Positions 21,981-33,327 of a stretch of DNA of 64,000 bases are shown one piece after another. The stretch lies in NCBI GenBank assembly GCA_019054805.1, contig JAHQIY010000008.1, positions 1,721,501 to 1,785,500 on the forward strand, written 5' to 3'. The translations under genes and the position numbers were made by a program. Within the stretch, counting starts at the first letter, position 1; the number at the start of each line of letters is the position of its first letter. Below the pieces are notes generated by a model, which was given only the letters and a program-made list of their open reading frames with translations, searched no databases and was not told where the DNA came from. The DNA comes from Brachionus manjavacas (lineage: Eukaryota > Rotifera > Eurotatoria > Ploima > Brachionidae).

Positions 21981-24773
21981 TAGGGTTGGTCGACCAGTAA
22001 GAGGTTACCTGTTTTTAACCGAATAAGTTTTAAGTCAATTAGGATGTATAACAAGTTATCAAAATCGGTTAAGATGGATAACCGGTTATCAAATTGAGAT
22101 GAATTTTCTGGTGATATTTTTCTTTATTTTTTTTTTCTAAATAAATTATTTTTAAAAAATCAAATTTTGAAAATTTTCACAAAGAAGTCTTTTTGAAAAT
22201 AACAATATAATATTTTCTTTTGAACATGCGTTTTTTTCTCATAAAAAATATTTCAAAAAATTGGCTTTCTATTGAATTTAATTTTCTTGAATAAAAAAAA
22301 ATTGGTGCACCATTGAATTCTAGCACTTTTAGAAGCAATAAAATTTTTAAAAAAAATCTAAGCTTATGAAGCTTCTTTAATATTAATACATTTAAAATCT
22401 TAATCAAACCAAAATTAAAAAAAATTGTATTAAATTAAATTATCTCACTTGTTTGAAATTCCGATGTCAAGTAATTTGATTGATTCAAATCCTCAGATGG
22501 TTTTTCCAGTCTTGAAAAGAAGAAACGAAAGTCTTGTATGGAAATATATGAAGAAATATGAGAACAAAATTGTTTGCCAAGTAATCAATTGTTCGGCAGA
22601 ATAACTATTTCAAAACTATTTCAAGTTTGATGGCTGTTCATTTAGCTAACATTCATGAGATTCATGAAACTGGAATTGAAGATAATTCTGGAGAAACAAC
22701 TTGTCCTAAAAATTCAAGAAAATATTTTTTTGTTCAAAACAAAATTTCTGAGCTCTTTATCGTTTTTGTTGAATCAAATATCCAATCATTTAGTAAAGCA
22801 GACGATACAAAGTTTAGAAAGTTTGTCTTTTCTTTAAAACCACTTTTTGTACTTCCGGATAGAAAAACTGTTCGGGAAATGATAGAAAGAAAGTTTGATG
22901 AAAAAAAGAATGAATTAAAGGATATTCTTGCAATTAGCATATCGAAGATAAATTTGTCATGTGATATTTGGACTTCATTGAGTAAAGTTCCTTATCTTGC
23001 AGTTAACTGCCATTTTATTACAAATGATTGGAAGCTAAACGAATATATGTTGGATATTATTTATTTTCCACATCCTCATGATGCAAGTTTTATTAGCAAT
23101 ACAGTTTTAGAGGTTGAATTTTGTTTAATAAAAATTTAAAATTATATTTTATTTTGGAATATAAATACTGAATGATTTCCAAATATCTAATAAGTTTCAC
23201 TCATTTACAAGTGACTGTGCTGCAAATATGGTTTTAGCGGCTGAAATGTTTTGTTCAATCAAGAAAAATCTTTTCATGTTCGATGTGCAACCTATATATT
23301 GAATCTAATAGTGCAAACTGGTTTGGAAAATGATTTGTTCAAAAGAAAAGATAGAAAAGAAAAGATTAGATACTACTTGAAGAAATTCATTCATCAACAA
23401 AATAAATTCAATTTTTTGAGAGTCAAACGGTTTCAAATAATGAGCCAAAACTAAAAGTTGAACTTGATGTCGAAACTAGATGGAATTCGACACATGAAAT
23501 GCTACAAGTCGCAATAAAAGTAAGAAAATCAATTACAGCGACTTAAATCCATCTTGAGAATGAAAAAGACTCTTGAATGAATTGAATCAACTGATTGGAA
23601 TTATGCTGAAAAATTTATAGATTTATTTGAGCCATTAGGACAGGGTAAAATAATTGATTCTTTTAAGATATTAATCTAAATATTGATTTAAAGGAACTAT
23701 TGATCTTTCTTTTTCTAAGAAAATTTCTTCGTCTCATTTGTTTTCATGCTTTTAACAAGTAAAAGATCATTTAAACAAGTGTGAAGCTGATAAAAAATTT
23801 GATTTTAATTATGAAATCAAATTTTATGCGATCAAAATTATGAAATCAAATTTTGAAGAATACTGGATCAAAATTTTGGATAAAACATTAATCTGTCATG
23901 TTTTGGATCCAAGATTTAAAGCACATTATATTGTTTGTAGATTATTTAAGATTTTTAGTTTTTATTGTAGATTTTTAGTAAAAAAATTAATAGATATATA
24001 TCAAACTTCTATTGATTCTAGTCCAAGTCTACCGAGTACGTCTATAAATATAGAAAAAAAAGAATGATCGTTTACTTTAATGGAGCGTATGATTTCTAAG
24101 ATTACAAATACAAGAGAAAATGATGAAGATGAACCCTCAACTTATCTAAAGCAGCCTCCAATTATTTATTCGAATGAATATGATATTTTACAATGGTGGA
24201 AAGAGAATAACAAAGATCTTCCTTTCATGGCCCAGATTGCAAAAGACTATTTATCATTAATGCCTACCAGTGTTTCTTCTGAAAAATGCCTTTCGATTGG
24301 CACACTAACAGTTGATAAAAATAGAACACGATTGCACTCAAATACAGTACTACTTTGCTTAAAATCTTGGATTAGTTGAAAAAAAAAATAAAAGTTTGAT
24401 AAAAAAAAATATTTTTTTTGTTATTTCCATTACTTAATTTTTTTTGAAAATATAAATTTTTACAAATTAAAACTAGACTGGTGATGCCGGTTTTTTAAAA
24501 TCCTAGAAGTTTTCAAATTGATTTTGATAGCCGAATTTATTTTTAAACCGGTTTTGATTTCTGGTTATAGATTCAAACTGGTTTTGATAACCGGATATAG
24601 ATTCAAACCGGTTTTGATAACCGGATATAGATTCAAACCGGTTTTGATAACCGGTTATAGATTCAAACTGGTTTTGATAACCGGATATAGATTCAAACCG
24701 GTTTTGATAACCGGTTATAGATTCAAACTGGTTTTGATAACCGGTTAGGTTTCTAACCGGTCGACCAACCCTA
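21981..24773 (+). mobile_element. hAT transposon copy 2, both ends present, transposase decayed
   Basis: A 2.8-kb element with terminal inverted repeats TAGGGTTGGTCGACC / GGTCGACCAACCCTA. The transposase reads: BED-finger region from ATG 22464 with a TAA at 22602-22604 and a frame change; 22627-23109 with INLSCDIWTSLSKVPYLAV; then FTSDCAANMVLAAEMF and HVRCATYILNLIV after a former intron whose acceptor AG has mutated to AA (near 23167). The C-terminal dimerisation domain is at 24080-24379 (YDILQWWKENNKDLPFMA, SSEKCLSIGTLTVDKNRTRL). The right side carries a tandem array of ACCGGTT-type binding words. The element is not coding-competent, but its ends look intact. Its left flank and right flank do not match each other; the right flank matches the left flank of copy 1. 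Confidence 0.9.
24540..24750. repeat. Subterminal 30-bp tandem repeats of the hAT element
   Basis: About seven tandem copies of a 30-bp unit containing AACCGGTTTTGATAACCGG followed by ATATAGATTC, differing at a few positions. Each unit holds a short inverted pair, AACCGG and CCGGTT, also scattered at the left end (10318-10382 and 22010-22090). Such arrays near hAT ends usually bind the BED fingers of the transposase. As a side effect the array is open in frames on both strands and produces repetitive peptides that are not genes. Confidence 0.85.
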
Positions 24774-24781
24774 GATATATT
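24774..24781. repeat. Right 8-bp target-site duplication, GATATATT
   Basis: GATATATT follows directly after the last base of the right hAT terminal repeat (CCAACCCTA). It is identical to 10295-10302, the word just before the left repeat of the first hAT copy, 14.5 kb away. Confidence 0.65.
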
Positions 24782-24937
24782 TGTATACAATCGAACTTCT
24801 AAAATCAAATCGAAACTATGTTTTCAATGTGCAATTATTATTATTATTTATTTCAGAAATTACGCAAGATTTGGCGATGAAAAAAAATTAAATATAAAAG
24901 AATAAAAATATAAAAAAAAAACTCTTAAAATAAATAG

Positions 24938-25258
24938 AAAATTAGATTTAAAAAACTTTTTTGCTGGTGGTTTGCTCGATTTAATTATGGGTAAAATTTC
25001 CTCTAGAGCTTTGAATCCAACAAAATTACAGTTACTTTTTTACTTAGAATATACTTGAATCTAACAGCTGTTGCAATTCGGGAATTAGAGGGTTCGATTA
25101 GTGGTGCTGCTTTGTGGGCATTTAACGGAAATAAATTTGTGCCAGTAACAGGTTCATTTTTTGGTTTAGCTGGTGGTGCTACAATTGGAATGAGTGCTGG
25201 AACTCTAAGAATCCAAAAATTTTATAACGAAGAACAACTTATCAAAATGGATAAATAA
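24938..25258 (+). CDS. 3' part of a small glycine-rich hydrophobic protein
   Basis: The clear part is 25055-25258, encoding AVAIRELEGSISGAALWAFN, then a glycine-zipper-like membrane segment (GSFFGLAGGATIGMSAG) and a short charged tail (QKFYNEEQLIKMDK) before TAA. Upstream, a 53-bp piece at 24938-24990 in the matching phase encodes LKNFFAGGLLDLIM and ends in a GTAAAA donor. A 41-bp intron (24991-25031, acceptor TTACAG) would join them in frame. The 5' part of the gene was not found; a plausible acceptor (TTATTTCAG) occurs at about 24848-24856. The right end of the 14.5-kb hAT block is only about 160 bp away, so the insertion may have displaced or interrupted the upstream exons. I do not recognise the family. 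AATAAA overlaps the stop codon (25254-25259). Confidence 0.4.
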
Positions 25259-25283
25259 ATCTATTTAATTTTAAAAATTGCTC

Positions 25284-25289
25284 TTTATT
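25284..25289 (-). terminator. Poly(A) signal of CLYBL
   Basis: AATAAA on the minus strand, about 30 bp past the stop codon of the spliced CLYBL model. Confidence 0.5.
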
Positions 25290-25319
25290 TTAATAATTTT
25301 AATGTAGTAAAAAATTTGG

Positions 25320-26431
25320 TTAAATTATTTTGACTTTTTCAATAATTTTTAAAATATTTTTGGCTTGCAGTAAAGAAGGCATGTCTATCATTTGGCCTTT
25401 ATAAGTAAACGCACCCTTAATTAAAAAAAAAATTAAATATTATTAAGAAATTTATTTATTTTAATTACAGCTCCTGATTTTTGATGATGCTCAAAGGCCT
25501 CAACAAGACCAGTGGCCCATTCGACCTTTTCTTTGGACGGAGTGAAAGCATTTTGGCAAACATCGACCTGTCCCGGGTGAATAACCTGTTTTCCAGTAAA
25601 GCCCATTCTTGCTCCTTGTTCGCACTGCGTTTTCAAGCCTTCTAGGTCTTTAAAATCAATATAGACCATGTCAATAGCTTTGAGTCTATAAGCCTTGCAG
25701 TAAGTGACTAATTTTTGTCTTGCATAAATTAACTCGTGAGACTCCTTGGTTCTTGATGCTCCAATATCTGCACAAAAATCATCTGATCCAAACACAAATC
25801 CCTCCAAGTTGAATCTTCCATGGTATTTTTCAGCAGACAGACTCAAAGCTGTTTTGATAATATCGTTTAAATTAATCAAACTAATGGCTGATTCCATGTA
25901 AAAAAACATGTTTAAACTATCGAAATCTTTGTATTGTTTAGTTTGATCATGGAGGGTTTCGAACAGCCATCCAATTTCTTGAGCATTGTTGGTTTTCGGA
26001 ATAAAAATGCATTTTGGAAGAAGATTTCTTGTGGTATTTTTACACTTTATTTCCTGTTTAATAGTGAAAATAGTTTTTATGTCCTCAAAGGCTAAGCTTG
26101 TTTCAGCCGGGTTTATTCTCACCGTGAATTTTCCGTCTGCATTATTTTGAACTCTTTCATCTGAATCAAACAAATTACGGATTTTTTCTCGGGCCTCGGA
26201 TTTTTTGTTTAGAGCTACTCCGTCTTCGCAGTCTAGAACAATACAGTCCGCATTTGTGGCAAATATTTTTGAGAGTTTTTTGCTATCGTTGCCTGGCACA
26301 TAAAGACAAGCTCTTGATGGGGATGAAGCCTTCAAGCCAATATCAGGATTAGATAAACTTGAAAAAGTTAAATATTTTTTCTTTTCTACTGATTTAATCA
26401 ATCGATTTAAATTAGATCTAATTGAAAACAT
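25320..26431 (-). CDS. CLYBL: Citramalyl-CoA lyase, mitochondrial (citrate lyase beta-like)
   Basis: Member of the HpcH/HpaI / citrate lyase beta family. In mammals CLYBL cleaves (2R)-citramalyl-CoA to acetyl-CoA and pyruvate in mitochondria, part of itaconate disposal that protects vitamin B12 metabolism. Two exons, 25469-26431 and 25320-25415, are separated by a 53-bp intron (GTAATT...TTAAG), giving 352 residues, close to the human length. Without splicing, the C-terminus would be wrong; with it, HHQKSGA joins GAFTYKGQMIDMPSLLQA, the conserved family end. Visible motifs: SRACLYVPGN (substrate loop), VLDCEDGVA (67-73), RINPAE with the conserved Arg at 105, FFYMESA with metal-binding Glu near 180, FGSDDF with Asp at 217-218, and GFTGKQVIHPGQ. 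The N-terminus is basic and Ser-rich with no acidic residue in the first 15, consistent with a mitochondrial presequence. Confidence 0.93.
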
Positions 26432-29400
26432 TTTAAAAATTAAAATTTGTTCATTACTTTCGTTATTTTTTATTTCAAAATTTCAAATTAAACAAAACAT
26501 TCTGTTTTGACGGCAAAAGTTTTGAAGAAGTGGGCTTAATAAAGCTAAAATGCAATGTTTATTTTCAAATTTAGAATTAAATTGGTGGCCAAAAAGTAAA
26601 GAAACACGAAACTATTTTATCAAAAAAAGACCATTGCTGGGTGATTTAACTTCTTTATTAAGTTCCATTTGAAGACATATACCAAGTCAGTTATTAATAA
26701 TTGCAAACATTTTTGTAATAAAATTTTTTTCAATAACATTATTTTGTTTTTTGAAATTCTTAAAAGGAAAAAAAAAACTATAGAATTAGATTATTAAAAA
26801 TTGCTCTTTATTTTAAAAATGTTTATGTAGTAAAAAATTCTATCAAAAAAAGCTAATCGGTTAGAGTTCTATCTATTAGTTTGCTTTCTTTCGTAGTCAT
26901 AGCTAGAAACAACGAAATATGAATTTATACATCAGTTTATACTCAAATAATGCTGAATTCGATGGTTGTAATTTAAAAAAAAATACAACTAACCATTAAA
27001 ACGTTAAATACAATTACTTGATTTATTTGTTATTTTTTAAGTAAGCTCAATTTCTGTTACGATTCGTCAAAATCAGAGTTATTTAAAAATCTTAAGTCAA
27101 GCCAAAGTCACTGACTTAAAATTTTTTTTAAGTCAATTTTATTTTAACTAGCAATTATTGCTTAATAATTTATTAATGCGAAGTATTAATATAATTTTAA
27201 TTTTTTTATATTTATACATTTCCTAAAAATTCATAAATTACCGAAAAAATGAGCATTTTTGAAACAGGATTAATATTTGTAGGGGCAAACACTTTTGAAG
27301 TATAAAATGGTAAAGAAATGTCTAAAGTTTTTATGAAGAATTTTATTCTAACTTTTTTTGTGTAAAATTGAGAATTTACTATAATCAGCCAAAATTTGAT
27401 AATAAAATCTAATTCCATTCAAAATAGATCACATTTTATTCACGAAAACCCCTTTTTTGAACTTGGTATAATTTCATCGTTTTTGGGATGTTTTTGATGA
27501 TATCTTTTGAACTGAGCATCGGAAAAAAAAGAAATAGGTAGCACTAGAGAGCTGATAAAGTTTTCTTTTCAACGATATACAATACTATATTGGTAAAAAA
27601 TGAAATTCTCGAGGACATTTTTAAGGTTGATTAGAGCTCAAGATCACCAGGGTTTTTTGCTACCTATTTGTCCAACGAGTTATCGATTGTATTATATATA
27701 TATATATGTTCTCATTCTTTATCTGTATAAAATTTCATCGGAAACAAACATTCTTTCACATTATTTTTTAATTAAAAATTTTGGTCAAGCTTAATTGAAC
27801 ACCCGTTGTTGTTGCTTATTAATTTGAATCTTTTTATTTAAAAAACTTTTATAAAATAAATCCAATAAATTCTATTTAGATTGCATTTGTTAAGATAGTT
27901 AAGAATTCCATCGCTATACTATCAAAGAATAATGCCTGTTTTTAAACAACATTTGAAAGCAATTTTTCAGAACTAATTTTACTTTCACCAGATAAAATTT
28001 TGTTTAAAATTTCAAGCAAATCGATATGTTCAAAATGCATCGAATATCGATTATTATCATGGTATTGTGTGTCTGAACATGCCATTTTTGGGAAAAAACT
28101 GCATAACAACTAAATTATTGGCAGTGTAAATGTAAAAATAAAGAAAAATGTTCAAAAATAAATGAATAATAGAATAAAATATAGATAATTCTGTATCGAA
28201 CATTAACTCATTCACATTAAAAAATGTATATATTTATTTAAGAAAAAAAGATAAAAAATTTTATCTAAAATCCGAAAATTTATTTATTTAAAAATTTAAA
28301 GCCTCATAGGCAAATTGAAAAAGAAACACAAAAATACAAATTACAATTAAAAAAAAAAAAAAAAAAAAATTATTTATGAAAATCGCATTAATTTTCATAA
28401 ATAATTAATAGATCCATTTAAATTTTAAAATTTTAAATTTTAAAGTCTTGATTACATAAAAGAGGGGTAAAAAAAAGAAAAAAAAATCTAGATAATCAAG
28501 AAATCGCAGGCTTAAGTAAAAGATTCAAGTAGTCAAAATAAAAGTAAAAAGTTAAATTACTATCTAATGAAATTCTAATTTTATGAACAAAAAACTTAAC
28601 TGAGTCAATTAAGCCTCTGTTTTGGCACGTGAACAGCTCATTAATAAATTCGAGTAAGACTTTTTTTTTCATATTCTTGGCATTCAACACTAATCTTTTG
28701 TTCCAATGTTCTCAATTGTCTGCCAAAAGAAGTATCATTTCTCGAAGTAATTACAGGTATTTTCTTAATCTTCTATTAGCATTGCTGTATATGCTTCTTC
28801 GGTATTCTCAAATTGTTCCAATCATAACTGTTTATCTCACTTGCAGCATGTCAAATTATTACTATGTCGAAAGTCATATTTGTCAAAATTTACAATTTTG
28901 TTTATCAAATTCTAACTGATTATTTTGAATACACTCTATGATACTGCAATTAGATCGTAATATGATATTTTGTTAGCCATTGAATTGAATATAAAGAAAA
29001 TCGGATTGTTAATTGTGAATTATTTAAAGTATTCAAAGGAAATGTTCAGAGCAGTCAATCTACTGTCATCGCTTATTCTCAATAGGGTCGCACAAGAAAA
29101 GCTTTCCTTAAAGCCTGATAATCATCAATCGCATTGATTTAATTTTCATTGTTTGTGAGATTTTTTTCAGATTTTTTTCGAATTTTGCTTTAAAAACATG
29201 ATATATGTATTCAATTTAATTTAATGATTAAAAATAATTTTTTAATTAAAAGAAACTTTGAATTTTAATTGAGTAAAAAAAAATCTAATAGATAAAGAGA
29301 TTTATTTTTAGTTATATCTTGTAACTGTTCTACAACTATTAATGCACTATACTAATATTTAAGTTGGAATTTTTATTTATTTAAATTTTTTTTTTAAATA

Positions 29401-32400
29401 TTTTAAATAAAATCATATAAATAAAATTATAAATATTGAAGCGTAAACTTTTTGCTTTTTAGCAATAATACACTCAAATCATTATTGTCTATCCTTTTTT
29501 AAAAAATAATAATTTTAATTTTTTTATGTTAGTTTTTCTAATTTTTAGATAATTAATTTTTTAAATTAATAATTTGTAAAACAAAAAGGATTGATTACTA
29601 GAATTAACTTATCAAAATTTTCTTCTCTAAAATATAATTGAATAACTATTTAGATTAAAATGGATACACCCATTCTTAGTAATTGAAAAAGTCTCTAGTT
29701 TGGTTGATTTTAAAATTTGATATCCTTCGTATAATTTGGCGAAAAATTTATCTATAAAAATTTCCCAAAATTTTACATACTATTGTTATTTTTTGTAAGC
29801 ATCACAAAAATTTTTAATTTTAAAGTGTTAAAATTCTTTAATTATTATTTTCACTTACAAGGAATTCTAATTTATTTTTGTTGAGTATTTTTTTTAATTT
29901 GAAAAATTGGAAATTTTTGTAATAATCAAATATTTAGTTTTATTTAAAAATTTGAGTATTTTAAAAATAACCGGAATATTCATGTCATATACAAAAAAAT
30001 TAAGAGTTCGTTTCACTTTATTTTGATTTCTTAGTCAAGTATTTTTATTGTGAAATTTTCGCTTCAAATTAAAATTAAAAAAAATTTAACCAAATTTAGC
30101 TGAAATGCGTCATTGAATTTAATTTACCTTAAAATTCAACACCTCCAAAAAATAAATTATTCGAATTGAATTTATTTTCAAAAATAATTATTTCAGAATT
30201 TTTTGTTGAGGGAATTTAGACAGAAAACTGTATTACATGGCATGCTCCTGTTTTTTAATTTTCTTGAAAAAACATCATCTAATTTTTTTATCAAATTTTA
30301 ATTTTGATCATTTTGTGCGGTAGTTTTTCTTCTTTATCTTTTAAAAAATTATTCGTTAATTATTTTTGTTTTTAGCACTTAAACAACTATACCTTAAACA
30401 AAATTCATAAATTTTTTTCATTATTTATCCAAATTAATTTGGATTTAATTTGTTTTATCTTCTAGAAGTTTAAAAATCAATTCCTTAATTTAAGCTCTAA
30501 ATGCCTTTATCTGAGATTTAAAATTGAATTAATTTAAAAAACTGTTTTCTGATTTTAAAGCAGTGTTTTTTTTAAATCGAGGCTTGAAGTTTTTTTCAAA
30601 GTTTTGTGTTTTAGCGACAGAAAAAAATCTCTAGATATTTACTTAAAAATTTAAATTTCAAGAGAAAAATATTGAATAAATTTCACTCGATGTTTAAAGT
30701 TAAATAATCTTTTTTCTTTAGTTAATTTTTTAAAATGTTTCCTAAATTTTCGTGTCGAAAACACATGCTATACAGACAAACATTTTGACTTCAAAATGAT
30801 AAAAATCAAAGTTATATGAAGATGACTTATTTTACAAAAGAATTTTAAATAAGCTTTAAAAATAATTTTAAATTAGATAATTATTTTTTTAGGTAATTTA
30901 AATCAAGCAAATTTAAAAAAAAATTTTACGGCATATTTTCTCGCCTTCAAGGTAGGCGAGCTAAAACATTGAATTAATTAGTATAAAGTTGATGGATAAC
31001 TTTTCACATTAAAGATTAATAAAATCTTATAACCTTTTTATTACATCATCAGATTTCAACTTGAATAAAATATGATAAGCGCATTTATCATTATATCGCG
31101 CAAATATTTTTTTAAATTTTACCATGGAATCCAACAGCGATTTTTCCCAATCTTTGACTTAATCAATTTTTCCATTAACTACTAATCCAATTAGAATACA
31201 AATATCAGTAAAGTTAATTTAAAATTTAGCAGAATAAACAAACTTTCTTGAACCCTGAGAAAAAGTTAAATATTATTTTTAAAAATTTTTAATCAAAAAT
31301 TTGCCCAAATTCGTGAGCTTAATTCTCGTTTGTTTACTTAACTAGGGATTTAATGCGTGAATTGATCTTGTAGCTTGTTTAATTTACCTTAAGTTAGAAA
31401 ATTGAGATTTTTAAGTGCCAAATAGGTACCCTCAGAATTTTAATAATATTTGATTATTCGGCTTTCGGGAGATTTTCAATTTTGACTTGATGTTATCAAT
31501 TTCAAGAAGACTGGAAAAATTAATTGCTGAAATATGATGCTCGAATGGATGATTTAGTTGCCCAAATTGACGTCTCCAAGATGAGAAATGACCGAATTTA
31601 AATTCAAAAATTATTCCTGAATTAATTAACCTATAGGAGGTAATTAAAAATATTTAAACTAGGCTATAGATAATGGATATCTGACATTCTGAAAAAATAT
31701 TTATCCGTTTTCTAGATGATTTTGAGTAAAAATTCAAGATAATTTTTTAATTTAGCTTACTCTCGTTGTCATAAGATAAGCTACACAAAATTATTTTTTT
31801 TATCTAAAATCATTAATTTATTTCTAGGCTAGTCTTCATAATAACAACTCTATGTTTCGAGTCTTTAAGTTAATTTTTATTGTCAAAAAAAATGAAATTA
31901 AAATTTTTAAATTTAAAAAAATTGTAAAAAATTTTGCTTTTGATTTTGACGGGAGTTTTTAAGCCTTTTTTGAGATAAGAAATTCTTTAGGCAATATGAT
32001 GATTAATTTTTAAGTTAGTTGACGTGATCAAAAATTAAAAGGAACTGATTCATAATTTCAAAATTCAAATTATTTTTTTTGCTGTTGTAAAACAATCGGG
32101 TTTAGTGATTAATTCTGGGTATTCGAAATGAATTCGTTATCGGCTTAGCAGATAATTTTTACCATTCATTTTCTAATTATAATTTACATTTTTTGGGTTG
32201 ATGTATCATGGTGAAAAAATCAAATTAGAAAATAAATATTTTCTTTTGGATAAATTTAGCAACAGTTTGAGAAATAAATATTTTTTCCATTAATAATGTT
32301 TGTGCAAGTTTTCAAATTAAATTTTGATCAAAAACTAATCTAATTTTGGCAAATTCTATTTGATCACTAGTTCTAGTTTGGATCGAGCAGAAATTTTATC

Positions 32401-33327
32401 TTATTTTAAATATTATAATAAAATAATATTAAATTTTAAGTTGATTGCAAAATGTAGCAAAAGTAGTTTTCTAGAATTTGAAAAGGATTTATTTATGTGT
32501 TTGATTGTTCATAAAGTGGAGTATAAATCAAATAAAGGAAACTTTCTTAAATATCAAGCTTTACCTAAACCATTTACATTCGGAAAATAAAATATTTAAA
32601 AAAATTTGCTAGTATTTGTTCAAAATTATGCTGGAATGGAACGCTACTGTTGAAGACTTGGTTTGTCGGCAGCGAAGCCCCCAGCTCAAAAGTCAAATGC
32701 TCAGTCATTATTTTAAAATTTGTTTCAAAAATTATGAATTTTGTATATTTTGATTCAAAATTATTAAAATTTTTTATCGCTTTTCAACTCCTAATTAGAA
32801 TTTTTGACTTTAAGAGCTCAACAAGAGAGAAAGAGATGCACATCGTTTTTGTTCTCTTGTTTTTAGAATTTTAAAATTATGCAAGTAATTATTTAGACTC
32901 GGAGATTAAGAATCAAATTTAGGACCATGTTTATCTATTTTTCTATTGCCTAAATCGTCCTAAACATGCTATTTGTCCAAGGTGCTCGTCTAAATGCTAA
33001 ACCATTTGACTTTTAGTCCCCATGCCGATTTAAAGTCAAATAATATTTTGTTCAAAATTTATTAAAACCAAAAAATTTAATACTAATTCATTTAGTTTAT
33101 TGATTTAGCCAAAAACTAGTCTATTATTCGAGAATTAAGTGATTTGATCTTATCTTTGAACAAATTTCCTTCTTTTTCTTTTCTACCATGTCAAACATGA
33201 CTATTAATTATGAAATTTGTTTCATAAATTTAAATTTCTAATTAAATCTGGTTTTAGATAGGAAACAAAGAGCTAAAGTAGAATTTTCCATGGCCAATCT
33301 AGAGACAGCCTAAGCGAAAATAAACAG
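26432..33327. other. Seven-kilobase gene desert with simple repeats
   Basis: No gene was recognised. Visible items are a (TA)n tract at about 27689-27704, a poly(A) run near 28349-28370, a hairpin CTCGCCT...AGGCGAG at 30940-30960, and a possible MITE trace at 27083-27150. A few open stretches of 60 to 96 residues (for example 28629-28919 and 32360-32590) have the Phe/Leu/Ile/Asn-rich composition of random A+T-rich DNA. The CLYBL promoter should lie just right of 26431, and upstream exons of the PHACTR gene may lie near the right end. Confidence 0.5.
27083..27150. repeat. AAGTCAAGTCA-type repeat, copy 1
   Basis: Contains CTTAAGTCAAGCCAAAGTCA followed by CTGACTTAAAA and AAGTCAATTTT. The same alternating AAGTCAAGTCA / TGACTT words recur at 42544-42860 and 44590-44650, suggesting a dispersed short element such as a MITE. 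Confidence 0.4.

Larger units (their letters stand above)
10303..24773. mobile_element. Putative composite hAT insertion (14.5 kb)
   Basis: The outer left end of hAT copy 1 and the outer right end of hAT copy 2 form a pair of inverted repeats (TAGGGTTGGTCGACC... and ...GGTCGACCAACCCTA), and this interval is flanked on both sides by GATATATT. The inner left end of copy 2 is preceded by a different word (CAAAAAGC), so copy 2 does not have its own matching duplication. The simplest reading is that transposase acted on the two outermost ends and moved the whole block, with two LINE copies, the HEPN-MYND gene and the Tigger element. Alternatives are ectopic recombination between separate hAT copies, or chance agreement of an A+T-rich 8-mer. 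Confidence 0.45.

Noticed and set aside
24540-24750. CRISPR-like regular repeats
   Set aside because: The units are directly tandem with no unique spacers, and they lie within the end of a DNA transposon in a eukaryotic genome.
24503-24808. Repetitive peptides readable on both strands (GYQNRFESIS-type and GYRFKPVLIT-type)
   Set aside because: They are translations of the 30-bp subterminal tandem repeats of the hAT element, not genes.
26520-26700. Short frame starting MQCLFSNLELNWWPK divergent from CLYBL
   Set aside because: About 40 residues with no motif; could equally be chance, so not annotated.
27689-27704. (TA)n tract
   Set aside because: Ordinary simple repeat for this base composition; no further structure around it.
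28629-28919. Possible 96-residue protein
   Set aside because: Phe/Leu/Ser/Asn-rich random composition, no domain, overlapped by an opposite open frame.
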